DNA from: Prosapia bicincta
Lineage: Eukaryota; Arthropoda; Insecta; Hemiptera; Cercopidae
Assembly: GCA_036971475.1 (NCBI GenBank)
Contig: JBAIZL010000376.1
Location: 5,052,001 to 5,116,000 of the forward strand
Length of the DNA stretch: 64,000 nt
Direction: 5' to 3'
Below, piece by piece: positions 39,673 to 50,270 of this stretch. Within the stretch, counting starts at the first letter, position 1. Each line of letters starts with the position of its first letter. The notes under the pieces were generated by a model. It searched no databases, was not told the origin of the DNA, and was given only the letters and a program-made list of their open reading frames with translations. The position numbers and the translations under genes were made by a program.

Positions 39673-42020
39673 CAGTAATCCCTCCTTATCCGCGGGTTCG
39701 GCATCCGCGGGATTCGGTTATCCGCGAATTGAGCTGATACAAATTTTCAGTATGTAATTCTTAGGAGCGTAGTTATAAAGCAATTCGTGGTACCCATCCC
39801 CCTACCACCCCTACCCGCCAGCTTCTTTCCCATTCCACTCACTACCTTCGTCTGCTTTGCTTTTGTAGTCTGCGCGCGCATATTCCCGCCATCCGCCACA
39901 CAACACGTCAGTCAGTTAGTATCACTCGCCAGAGACGTGTATGCGTTCAGCTCTTTGTGACAGTGTTCGAGTGTAAAAAGTAAAAGTGTGTTCGATGTGT
40001 CGTTGAGTATTCGAGTGTGAGTTTTGTTCTGTTTTCTTCGGTTGAGTGAATTAACATGTCTAAGATTGAGAAAAGAAAACGTGTTGTGTTGTCCTTAGTT
40101 GAAAAAATAAAAATTCTTGATGCACTGAAAGTTGACAAAGTTGCTCCAGTCGCAAAAAAATATGGATTGAATGAGTCCAGTGTTCGGGAAATTCGAAAAA
40201 ACGAAAAGAAAATTAGAGACAGTGTGACAGAAGGTGGACTTCTCTGTGCAAAAACTGCTTCTGTTTCTCGAGACGTGAGAATTGAAAAAACTGAAAAGGC
40301 GTTGAGCATATGGATAGAGGATCAAACGAGGAAGAAAGTTCCTTTAAGCTCGCATATTATCAGAGAAAAGGCCAAGCATCTTCACAAGCATTTTGCTGAG
40401 TCATTGATGGAGAGCAGTGAATCTTCAGATCCGGTACAGTTTTTAGCCAGTAAGGGGTGGTTTGAAAGATTTAAGCATCGTTTTAGCCTTCATAATGTGA
40501 AACTCGTAGGCGAGGCAGCCTCTGCAGACCACACAGCTGCTGCAGAATTTCCTCCAAAGCTTCAAAATGTCTTGGAAGAGGAAGGTTACTGTCCGGAACA
40601 GGTGTTCAACGCTGATGAAACAGGCCTTTTTTGGAAAAGGATGCCTTCAAGAACATTTTTATCAAAATCTGAAAAAACAGCACCTGGCTTCAAGGCCGCC
40701 AAAGATCGACTAACCCTATTGTTTTGTGTCAATGCTAGTGGGTTTATGATTAAAAGCCTGCTTGTTTATAAGTCTCAAAACCCAAGGGCCCTGAAAGGTA
40801 AAGATAAAGATCACCTGCCTGTATTTTGGAGGTCTAACAAAAAAGCTTGGGTTACTGGGGAATTGTTTCGTGATTGGTTCACCAACTGTTTTATTCCTGA
40901 GGTGAAAGCTTATCTTGAGTCCAAAAACCTGCCTTTTAAAGTCTTACTGTTGGTTGACAATGCCCCTGGGCATCCTCAAATTGACCATCCAAACGTTAAA
41001 CTCATGTTTCTTCCCGCCAACACCACATCAATCCTACAGCCTTTAGATCAAGGAGTAATCGCTGCTTTCAAGGCTTATTATGTGCGCAGAACATTTGAGC
41101 GTCTTTTGAAAGGAATGGATGATGCCCCTGATTCTACCGTTTCATTGATGTGGAAAACCTACAACATCGCAGATTGTTTGATTAACATAAAGGAATCCAT
41201 CAATGAAGTGAAGCCATCAACTATTAACGCATGTTGGAGAAAATTGTGGCCTGAAGTCGTTGGAGATGTAGCAGGAAACATGGATGGAATTGGAGCACAA
41301 GTGGTAGATTCAATTTTAGAAATCGCTCACAACGTGGAGGGTGAGGGTTTCTCTCAAATCGACCACCAGGATGTTCAAGATATGATTCAAGGGGACAATC
41401 AAGAATTGACAGTGGAAGAGTTGGAGGAATTGATGATACCCCAAAATGAAGAAGCCAAACAGATCGACGATGATGAAGATCCTGATGATCCTAGAACGAT
41501 GACAAGATTTTCTCCTAAATCCGTCGGTGAAATTCTCCGCATGGCAACACAGCTCTCAGACCACGTGTTGCAGACAGATCCTCTCATGGAAAGGGCTCTT
41601 CGTTTTAAAAGAAAACTCCAGAACCTGATGCTACCGTATGAAGAAGTCCAGAAGGAACTTGAAAAGGAGAAGAAACAAGCTCCAATAACGAAATTTTTCA
41701 AGCCAGCCTAAATTCGGCTTACTGTAACGTACACGTTTACAAAGACTTAACTGTACATATGTAACATATGTAATTTTTTGTTTGTGTTTATTAAAAATTC
41801 GTAAATATTAGGCCTATTTTGTATAGTTATACATACATAATCTTCTAAAAAATTGATAAATAAATATAGTTCTGTACACTTAAAATACATTTGCCTTTGT
41901 AAATTTATTCTGGAAACCTAACCCTCATTTTACCATTCAAATAAGGTCCCGTTATCCGCGGTTTCGCGATCCGCGGCAACCCGCCGGAACCGAACTGCCG
42001 CGGATACGGAGGGATTAGTG
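39673..42020 (+). mobile_element. Tigger/pogo-type DNA transposon, apparently complete
   Basis: Terminal inverted repeats start CAGTAATCCCTCC at 39673 and, inverted, CACTAATCCCTCC ending at 42020. Both continue with TATCCGCGG-type sequence. TA dinucleotides at 39671-39672 and 42021-42022 are the expected target duplication. The 2348-bp element encloses one intact transposase. It is independent of the retrotransposons around it. Confidence 0.93.
40056..41711 (+). CDS. Tigger-type transposase, 551 aa
   Basis: N-terminal psq-type helix-turn-helix (about 1-55: LSLVEKIKILDAL, VAKKYGLNESSVREI), a CENP-B-like HTH (about 75-145, ending SKGWFERFKHRF) and a DDE catalytic domain. The acidic triad is D187 (FNADETGLFW), D301 (LLVDNAPGH) and D331 (NTTSILQPLDQGV), with 29 residues between the last two, typical of pogo/Tigger. 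An acidic C-terminal region (EELEELMIPQNEE, DDDEDPDDP) and a basic tail follow. It binds the terminal repeats and cuts and pastes the element into TA sites. The frame is intact, and the ATG lies about 380 bp inside the left end. Confidence 0.94.
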   Translation: MSKIEKRKRVVLSLVEKIKILDALKVDKVAPVAKKYGLNESSVREIRKNEKKIRDSVTEGGLLCAKTASVSRDVRIEKTEKALSIWIEDQTRKKVPLSSHIIREKAKHLHKHFAESLMESSESSDPVQFLASKGWFERFKHRFSLHNVKLVGEAASADHTAAAEFPPKLQNVLEEEGYCPEQVFNADETGLFWKRMPSRTFLSKSEKTAPGFKAAKDRLTLLFCVNASGFMIKSLLVYKSQNPRALKGKDKDHLPVFWRSNKKAWVTGELFRDWFTNCFIPEVKAYLESKNLPFKVLLLVDNAPGHPQIDHPNVKLMFLPANTTSILQPLDQGVIAAFKAYYVRRTFERLLKGMDDAPDSTVSLMWKTYNIADCLINIKESINEVKPSTINACWRKLWPEVVGDVAGNMDGIGAQVVDSILEIAHNVEGEGFSQIDHQDVQDMIQGDNQELTVEELEELMIPQNEEAKQIDDDEDPDDPRTMTRFSPKSVGEILRMATQLSDHVLQTDPLMERALRFKRKLQNLMLPYEEVQKELEKEKKQAPITKFFKPA

Positions 42021-42047
42021 TATATGATAGTCCACATAATGTGTTAA

Positions 42048-42688
42048 TTTTTTTTTCCAGGCGAAAAACCTATTGAGGTTATCATCGCCTAGCTAAAAGT
42101 TGAGTTTTTAAAATAATACTACATAAATAAAACTAATCAAAATAAAACACATAAAATAAAATAAATGTTTAAAACCAATTGTAATAATCTAAAACTAAAG
42201 AACCTAAAATTATACAAAATTTAAATATTATTAAATAGATTAAGGTGGCGTAAGAAAGCGAGGACACGGTCGATAGCCGTGACATCGTCCCTTAAAACCA
42301 CCTTTAAACTACCTCGAAGATCGTAACATATATACAAATTTTCTAACTTATCACAATCAAGCAGGATATGCTTGGTTGTAATATTATTTCTACAAAACGG
42401 ACATAGTGGTGGATCCTCATTGCTGAGGGCAATCCGAAAGTGAAAGTTTGTCCTTCCATATAAAATGCACAACCTATCCCATTGTCCAGTTTTGAACCGT
42501 CTGTGAATATAGTCACAGTTTGTTGGTGAGTTTGATGAATCTGCAAAAACTCCTGACGATAAATAACGTCAGGAGTATTGTGTTTTACGTACATGGACAA
42601 TGAGAGGTCACATTTTGGCTTTTGTATTGTCCATGGAGGGATGTAGCATGATGTTCGTTCGAATATAGGTGGATGTTCTAAATTTAGA
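42048..42688 (-). mobile_element. B5: short family B copy with an internal deletion
   Basis: Nine T (42048-42056), then the B 3' stem-loop, UTR and ORF2 end. At about 42420 the terminal zinc-motif region jumps directly to the first part of RNase H (GLPSA), losing several hundred bases including three acidic residues. It is 5'-truncated at 42688, where the poly(T) of B6 begins. Confidence 0.85.
42221..42688 (-). pseudogene. B5 ORF2 remnants
   Basis: Two frames are left after the deletion: the end of ORF2 (DPPLCPFCRNN to FNNI) and, upstream, the segment around the RNase H start (TDGSKLDNGIGCAFYMEGQTFTFGLPSA). They are out of frame with each other across the junction at about 42420. Non-functional. 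Confidence 0.82.
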
Positions 42689-42875
42689 TTTTTTTTTTTT
42701 TTTTTTTTTTTTTTCCAGGCGAAAAACCTATCGAGGTTATCATCGCCTAACTAAAATTTTATTTTAAATAATTATTTCAAAATAAAACTAACCAACTAAA
42801 CAAACTAAAATAAATGTTTAATACTAAATGTAACTACAAAGAAAGAAACTAAAATTATATATAATTTAAATATTA

Positions 42876-42879
42876 TTAA
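42876..42879. repeat. TTAA target site, left, of piggyBac
   Basis: Canonical piggyBac target, matching TTAA at 45601-45604. It lies within the last codons of B6 ORF2. Confidence 0.92.
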
Positions 42880-45600
42880 CACGTTCACTGCCATGAGATG
42901 CGCCGGCACTACTCAGCCTCCCGTTCTCTACAGGCCGTGAGTAAACACGGTGGCTACTCATGCAGACATTTCTCCCAGGCCGTGTGTAGCCAGGCTGTTT
43001 ACTCAATTTGTATTGAAACTTATATGATGACGTAGATCGTGGCCTGTAGAGAATCCCTTTTATATTTCCAATGCTATCTGCGCCATCTATCGTGGCTTTA
43101 CAGTACTTCAAATGTAAACATTGCCGTCCACACAGTATTCGTGTTTTACTGCAGTTTACACACAGCTGAAACGCTCTGTTTGAATCGTGAAAGACTGTTT
43201 TTGTTTGTAATTGATCAGTCATAATTACTTCATATAATATTTTATAGATTATTTTTTTGTTTGTGATTAAGATCTGTGAAAATTGGTAGTACAATAAGAC
43301 TTGAAAATTTATTAGTAAGTACGTTTATAATTGCCATAACGGCTAACCTAAAATAAGGTACGTAGTATTTTGAATGAACTCTTTTTTTCAAATTTATATT
43401 TGAATAATTGATCATTAATTAATTAATCAATCATTAGATATTCAAATAATTTGTCACAATGGATAATCCAGGCCCCAGTGGTTTATACTCAAGTATTTCA
43501 AAGCAGAAGAAATTGTCTGATGAAGAAGTTTTACGTATTTTTCTCAATGATGAGGACGATTCTATTTCTAGTCCTTCATCTTATGATTCAGATTTCGAGC
43601 CTGACGAGATTGCAGAATTATCAGACGATCAAGATGTTAATCTATTGGACCAGGCCGATAATCTACCTCCAGCTTCGGAAGTGACTAATATTGAGTGGCA
43701 AGAAGTAGATGTCACAAAAATCCCATTTCATATCCAGTTCACAGGAGAAGAAATATATTTTTATCATGACACTTATCCACAAAATAAAGAAGATTTGAAG
43801 AGCAGTGATGTATATAGGCGTTTCTTCAATAAAGAAATTTTAGAACTGATTGTTATTGAAACTAATCGGAATGCAAAGAATTTTCTTGAACATAACAGAC
43901 AAAGACGGTCTGCTCGATGTAGTAAGTGGGTTGATACATCATTTGAAGAAATGTGGAAGTTCTTTGGAATCATTCTATACATGGGGATAGTCAAGTATCC
44001 CAAAATTTCTGATTATTGGAATCAATCATTACTTTATAGTAATTGTTTAGTTCCAAAAATCATGAGTAGGAACAGATTTCAGATACTTCTCAGATTTGTT
44101 CATTTTGCTGACAATGCAATCGCTAACCAGGATGACAAGTTATATAAAATAAAAAATCTAATGAATAGAATTCAAGATAGATTTGTTGAAGAATATGTGC
44201 CTGGTGAGTTCATTGCTGTGGATGAATCAATGATTCCGTTTCGAGGTAGACTTTCATTCAGGCAATACATTCCAAATAAAAGTCATAAATATGGAGTGAA
44301 AATGTTCAAGCTTTGTAATACAATCGGCTACACTCTTCAAATGTCAGTTTATTCAGGAAAAGAGGATAGGGGTTCACAAGGTCTGGCTGAAAAGGTAGTT
44401 CTTCAACTTGCTGACAAATTTTTAGATAGTGGAAGAGTTGTAGTGACTGACAATTTCTACACATCTGTATCCCTTGCTAGATCTCTATTAGAGAGGAACA
44501 CCCACCTACTTGGGACAATTAGGCGAAACAGAAGAAATCTACCACGTGATGTAATGGAAAGAAAAATAAGTAAGGGTGAAGTTATTGGAAAGCAAAACAA
44601 TGAGGGCATCGTTGTAGGAAAATGGAGGGATAAAAGAGATGTCTGCTTCCTCAGTACAAAACATACATTGGAAAATATCACTACTGGCAAGAGAAATAGG
44701 AAGGGAGAGATCATTCATAAACCAGCTGCAATATTGTACTACAATAAGGGGAAACAAGGTATTGATGTCTCTGACCAAATGGCTAGCTATTTCACACCTT
44801 TGCGACGCACCATTAGATGGTACCATAAGGTTGCGTTTGAGCTACTTCTGAATACATCAGTTGTTAATTCCTGGCTAATCTTCAACCATTTTGTTGAAAA
44901 GAAAATTTCAATAACAGAATTCCGAGAACAACTTGTGATGCAGATGCTCGACACTGACAAGCATGGTAATCCAATGATACCAGACACACCAGATGAAGAT
45001 TTGACCAAGAGACACAGCTTGGAATCCACAACTGAGAGAAATCAAAGGAACCGGAAGATCAGGCGTCGTTGTGTTTTTTGTTATGCAGAGACCGTGAAAA
45101 GGGAAGGAAGAGCAATAGCTCAAAAAACAGTAAAATTTGTCAGAACAAAATGTGATGAATGTGACAAATTCATGTGCTTGCCATGTTTCACAAAAAATCA
45201 CTAAAATAATATAGGCAAAAATTGTTTCAAAAATAATTTTGTTTGAATGTTTAAATAAAGGTAAGTTGATTTTCTCATTGACAATGTTATTCTTTTCTTT
45301 ATTTACAATATTCCAATTCCTTTTCAGAGATAAAATCTCCGCTGATATAGTGAAAATGAATGGTAAAATATGTTTTAAAATGAGAGTTGCCGGTGATACT
45401 CATGGCACCGGAATCATCAAAGCTTTGTTCATGGGCCATGAGTAGCGCCGGTACACTCACCATTTGTTCCATTATTTTAAATTTATATTGTATTTTATGT
45501 TTGAAAATACCCTCAACTATGCTCAAATAATCATAATTGATATTCAACTGCCATGGCCTGGGGGGAAAGTTTTTTCTATTACATTGTGGCAGTGAACGTG
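42880..45600 (+). mobile_element. piggyBac-type DNA transposon, apparently complete
   Basis: The 2721-bp element has 14-bp terminal inverted repeats (CACGTTCACTGCCA at 42880; TGGCAGTGAACGTG ending at 45600) and TTAA on both sides. Repeated ACTCATGGC/CCATGAG motifs near both ends may be subterminal transposase sites. It holds one intact transposase. B6 sequence continues exactly across the TTAA. Confidence 0.95.
43459..45204 (+). CDS. piggyBac-type transposase, 581 aa
   Basis: Acidic N-terminal region (LNDEDDS, SDFEPDEIAELSDD), then the piggyBac catalytic core. Asp residues are D255 (AVDESMIPFRGR), D331 (VVTDNFYTS) and D436/D439 (GIDVSDQM). A C-terminal Cys-rich zinc domain (CVFC...TKCDECDKFMCLPCF) binds element ends in relatives. 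The enzyme excises precisely and reinserts at TTAA. The ATG follows about 580 bp of leader, and no frameshift or stop is seen. It is a probable source of active protein. Confidence 0.95.
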   Translation: MDNPGPSGLYSSISKQKKLSDEEVLRIFLNDEDDSISSPSSYDSDFEPDEIAELSDDQDVNLLDQADNLPPASEVTNIEWQEVDVTKIPFHIQFTGEEIYFYHDTYPQNKEDLKSSDVYRRFFNKEILELIVIETNRNAKNFLEHNRQRRSARCSKWVDTSFEEMWKFFGIILYMGIVKYPKISDYWNQSLLYSNCLVPKIMSRNRFQILLRFVHFADNAIANQDDKLYKIKNLMNRIQDRFVEEYVPGEFIAVDESMIPFRGRLSFRQYIPNKSHKYGVKMFKLCNTIGYTLQMSVYSGKEDRGSQGLAEKVVLQLADKFLDSGRVVVTDNFYTSVSLARSLLERNTHLLGTIRRNRRNLPRDVMERKISKGEVIGKQNNEGIVVGKWRDKRDVCFLSTKHTLENITTGKRNRKGEIIHKPAAILYYNKGKQGIDVSDQMASYFTPLRRTIRWYHKVAFELLLNTSVVNSWLIFNHFVEKKISITEFREQLVMQMLDTDKHGNPMIPDTPDEDLTKRHSLESTTERNQRNRKIRRRCVFCYAETVKREGRAIAQKTVKFVRTKCDECDKFMCLPCFTKNH

Positions 45601-45604
45601 TTAA

Positions 45605-46503
45605 ATAGATTCAGGTGGCGTGAGAAAGCGATGACACGGTCGATAGCCGTGACATCGTCCCCTAAAACCACCTTTAAACTACCTCGAAGATCGTAACGTA
45701 CATACAAATCGCTCAACTCATCACAATCAAGCAGGATATGCTTGATTGTAATATTGCTTCTACAAAACGGACATAATGGTGGATCCTCATGTCGCATCAA
45801 CCATCCATGCGTTAACAAAGAGTGGCCGATGCGAAGTCGAGTAACCACCACTTCCTCCCTACGATTCGAACGAACAGATGTCCTCCATGGTCGGACGGTA
45901 TTTTTAATGTCCCTCAGCTTGTTTCCATTAACATTTTGCCATTCTTCATTCCAAACAGAGAATAGTATAGTTTTAACATTGCATACAAAATCTGATGCCA
46001 TCACACGTTGTGTCGATGGTACCATACTTGTAGCTAATTTTGCACCTTCATCTGCTTTAGTGTTTCCAAATATTCCGCAGTGACCAGGCACCCAGAGAAA
46101 TGACACCTCGACACCTCGTAATTGGAGCCTGTGCATAGAGCACAAGATGTCTCCAACCAAAGGGTTCTTAGTGTACATTTCCTGAATAGCCTGGAGAGCA
46201 CTTTTGGAATCACAACACACAAGATATTTAGATTTTGCAGACGGAATTGATCTTAAAGCTTGGAAAATTGCATAAAGTTCTGCAGTAAAAACGCTACAGG
46301 CTGAGGGCAATCCGTAAGTGAAAGTTTGTCCTTCCATATAAAATGCACAACCTATCCCATTGTCCAGTTTTGAACCGTCTGTGAATATAGTCACAGTATG
46401 TTGGTGAGTTTGTTGAATCTGCAAAAACTCCTGACGATAAATAACGTCAGGAGTATTGTGTTTTAGGTACATGGACAATGAGAAGTCACATTTTGGCTTT
46501 TGT
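45605..46503 (-). pseudogene. B6 ORF2 fragment (RNase H)
   Basis: Starts at the 5' truncation (KPKCDFSLSMYLKHNT) and covers RNase H with all four acidic residues and the terminal zinc motif. The last codons are replaced by piggyBac end sequence (NTFTATM instead of NNI). An in-frame extension upstream comes from the A array poly(A) and stem-loop. Confidence 0.85.
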
Positions 46504-46508
46504 CTCTC

Positions 46509-49500
46509 TTTTTTTTTTTTTTTTTCCTGGCGAAAAACCATTTGTGGTTATCATCGCCAAACTAAATCTAACACGGACAACGAATATTTTAAATAAAACA
46601 AAATAAATTTAAATACAACAAAAATTCCAAAACAAAAAACAACAACAATAAATAACAAACAATAAATCTATAACAATATTAAATAACAAAATTACAACAA
46701 AAAACAATATAACAGTAAATAAATAATAACAATATGTAAAACAATAATAGGTAACAATTTATCAATAAATAAATCTCAATAACAATAACAAGAACACAAA
46801 ATAAATTAAATTAAAATAAATAAAAGAAACAGAGAATTATATGTATAAAAAAAGTATATATATATTTATGTTTTAAATTTTAAAAAATATTTTCAAGTGG
46901 TGCAAGAAAGCGATGACTCGGTCAATGGCCGAGGCATCGTCCCTTAGCACCACCTTTAAACTCCCTTTTAAATTAAAAAGGTCACGAATATTGCTTACAT
47001 TAACACAGTTTACTAAAATATGTTTTATTGTGAAGATATCACCGCAATATTGGCATATTGGTGGATCTTCACGCCTCATCAAATATCCATGAGTTGCAAA
47101 CGAGTGGCCAACGCGAAGGCGTGTAACCACCACTTCCTCCCTACGTTTTGAACGAATTGAAGACCTCCATGGACGGACGGTATCTTTAATTTCCCTCAGC
47201 TTATTCTCAATCACGGTATGCCACTCGTCATTCCAAGCAGCGAGCAATAAATGTTTCGCGAAACACACATAATCGGATGCCATAACTAGTTGAGTAATAG
47301 GCACCAAACTTGTAGCTTTCTTCGCCGCTTCATCCGCTTTTGTGTTTCCAAGTATTCCGCAATGTCCAGGAACCCAACAGAAAGTTACCCCCACACCCCT
47401 CAATTGAAGCCTGTGTACAGCACACAAAATGTCCCCAACTAAAGGGTTGTTAGAGAAAACATCCTGAAGAGCCTGAAGAGCACTTTTGGAATCCGAACAC
47501 AAAAGATAATGCGAAGATCGAGATGGAATGACGGTCAAAGCTTTAAAAATAGCAAATAGTTCTGCCGTGAAAACACTGCAAGCTGAGGGCAATCCGTACG
47601 TGTAGGTACAACCAGATGCATAAAACGCACACCCAACGCCATTGTCCAGTTTAGATCCATCAGTGAAAATAATTTCACTGTGTTGATGAGATTTATAAAT
47701 GGATGAAAATTCCTGGTGGTAGACCACAACAGGAGTATCGTGTTTTATATAACTGGACAATGAGAAATCGAAGTGCGGCGTTTTTATTATCCATGGAGGT
47801 AGATAGCACATTTGTCGTTCAAACATAGTTGGAAGTTGCAACTCAAGGTCATCCAATATTCTTATCGTTCGTATGCCAAATGGAGCGGTCGAACGTTGAC
47901 GTGTATTGTACACTTGATTTAACGTATTATGAAAGACTATATCAAATGCCGGGTGGTTGGGTTTGCTTCGAAGAACAGAAACGTAAGATATTTGTAGCAT
48001 CTGACGTCGTCTAGAAAGGGTAGGTTCCCCAGCTTCGACAAGAAGACTAGGGATTGGGCTAGTTCTAAATGCACCAGTAGCCAGTCTAAGTCCAGAGTGG
48101 TGGATGGTATCAAGAGTTTTCAGAACTGTAGGTCGTGCGGATGAATAGGCTTGACAGCCATAATCAATGCGCGATCTAACGACCGCGCGATAAAATCGAA
48201 GCATACTAGTTCTGTCTGCTCCCCAATTCGTACCACTAAGGACTCTTAACATATCCAATTTCTTATTGCATCTCACCTTCAAATCACGAACATGTGGGAT
48301 CCATGAGAGTCTTTTATCAAATAAAAGACCTAGAAATCGAACACTATCCGTGGTTTGAAGCTGAACCCCGTCAAGAAAAAGGATCGGCTCCTGGTGTTGC
48401 CTACGACGACTAAATGCTACACATTGGGTCTTCGAAACAGAGAATTTGAAACCTGTCGATTTTGACCATTCCTCCAATCTGTATATTGCTAACTGCAAAG
48501 ATCTTTCCGCAGTTGCCATACTACGAGCAGGCACATATATACAAAAGTCATCCACAAAAAGGGAACAGTGTACCGGAGATCGTATATTACTGGTGATACT
48601 ATTTATTGCAACGGCAAACAGCGTGACGCTCAGCACGCTGCCCTGCGGTACACCATTCTCTTGTGTATAGCTGTTTGAATACGTGCCTCCAAGTCGAACG
48701 CGGAAAGATCTGTTTGAAAGAAAGTTAGCGATGAATGCTAGGATATTCCCTTGTATACTCCATGATTTCAGAGTGTTCAGAATTCCTCTTTTCCATGCCA
48801 TATCATATGCCTTTTCAAGGTCAAAGAAAACCGCAACGAGCGTTTGACGCAAGAGAAAGGCATCTTGAATAGCGGATTCTAACAAAACCAATTGGTCAAC
48901 TGATGAGCGTCCTAGTCTGAAACCACATTGTTCGTTGCTAAGAAGGTTGTTGGTTTCTAGGTACCAGACAAGACGGCGGTTGACCATCTTCTCCAGTAGT
49001 TTGCACAAGACGCTTGTAAGTGATATAGGCCTGTAACTACTGGGGTTGGTTTTGTCCTTACCTGGCTTCAAAAGAGGAATTACAGTCGATTCTAACCATG
49101 CATCGGGGAAAGAGCGCTCCTCGAATAAACGATTGTATACTCGAAGGAGGACAAGTTTCGCCGATGATGGTAGATGTTTTAGCATGGAGTACACAATGGA
49201 ATCAGGACCTGGTGCAGAATCCTTCGTTGACGCAAGAGCTGACTCCAATTCCCCTATAGAGAAAGGAGTGTTTAAAGGAGAGTCCTCAGACGACCCAACA
49301 GTAAACGGTATTGCTTCTTCCTTCAGTTTATACATCTGGAATAATCTATTATAGGCTGTAGTAGCAGAAAAGTTAGAAAAAGATGTTCCAAGTACATTAG
49401 CAATGTCATCACTGTTTGTGATTAATCTCCCATCTTTTTGCTTCAGCGCAATGGCTGGCAACGGAATGGAAGTACCACAAACTGATCTTAGTTTCCTCCA

Positions 49501-50270
49501 CACTGTGGAGGACGGAGTTGTTCGTCTAATTGTGCTAATGTACTGTTCCCAAGAGTTCTTTCTACTCAGCCTAAATATCCTCCGTGCTTTCGCACGGAGT
49601 ATTTTATATTCCTGAAGGTTTCCATTCGTTGGGTGTCGTTTAAATCTCCTAAGAGCTCTTCGTCGTAAACGGAGGATTTCTGTGCATTCATCGTTCCACC
49701 ACGGCACAGGCGGTCGGCGTGGATGCGCAGAGGTTTTCGGAATGGTCTTTTCAGCGGCATTTAAAATTGCTTTTGTAAAATTTTCTATATTTTCATCAAT
49801 GGGTGTCAGATAATCCATGTCAAGTGATACAAGGTAATTCGAGTAGGAGTCCCAGTTGGCTTTTCGCAAAATCCAACTGGAATTTCGAACATAACAGGTT
49901 TGGGAGTCACATAAACTGATCTTAATAGGCACATGGTCGCTTCCATACAAATCATTGAGTACCGACCATGTGCATCTAGTAGCTAATTGAGGGCTGCAAA
50001 TCGATAGATCAACAGCTGTCCATCCACCAGTAGATGCTGCTAAATGAGTAGGAGAACCGTCATTTAGCAGACATAAGTCTAGTTCCGTTCTTACACTTTC
50101 AACAATATCACCTCGAGAGTTCCTAGTCGGAGATCCCCAAGACGAATGGTGGGCATTAAAATCCCCTACCAATAAGAACGGAGTTGGTAACTGGCTTATC
50201 AAATTTACTAAATCATTGTGATGCAGGTTTTCTTGTGGTGGCAAGTAGACACAACACACAGTGATTTTAT
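46509..50270 (-). mobile_element. Array unit 1: 5'-truncated family A element
   Basis: Poly(T) 46509-46525 (uninterrupted, with a CTCTC stretch between it and B6), then 3' end from 46526 to the truncation at 50270. Same 5' end as units 2-4 (inside the endonuclease, before KITVCCVYLPP). It is the left-most and slightly most divergent unit. Confidence 0.92.
46873..50259 (-). pseudogene. Unit 1 ORF2: truncated endonuclease, full RT and RNase H (1128 aa)
   Basis: Open frame from the truncation to the normal stop (IFFKI). It lacks the first 100 or so residues of ORF2, including the endonuclease Asn and Glu, but keeps GDFNAHHSSWGS, SDHVPI, the RT boxes including FVDDFCIY, and RNase H. Unit 1 variants: KQKDG, DRTSML, NVSNIRD, GDIVES. 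The listed ATG is internal; no ORF1 or 5' UTR is attached, so it should not be expressed normally. Confidence 0.88.

Larger units (their letters stand above)
42689..46503 (-). mobile_element. B6: 5'-truncated family B copy containing a piggyBac
   Basis: Poly(T) 42689-42714, 3' stem-loop and UTR to 42879, then the piggyBac (42880-45600), then ORF2 from 45605 to the truncation at 46503. Head-to-tail with B5 on one side and the A tandem array on the other. No rest of B5 or B6 is seen on the far side within the window. Confidence 0.87.

Noticed and set aside
42866..43294. 142-aa minus-strand ORF
   Set aside because: It lies in the piggyBac leader across the element end and the B6 UTR, with no domain and opposite to the transposase.
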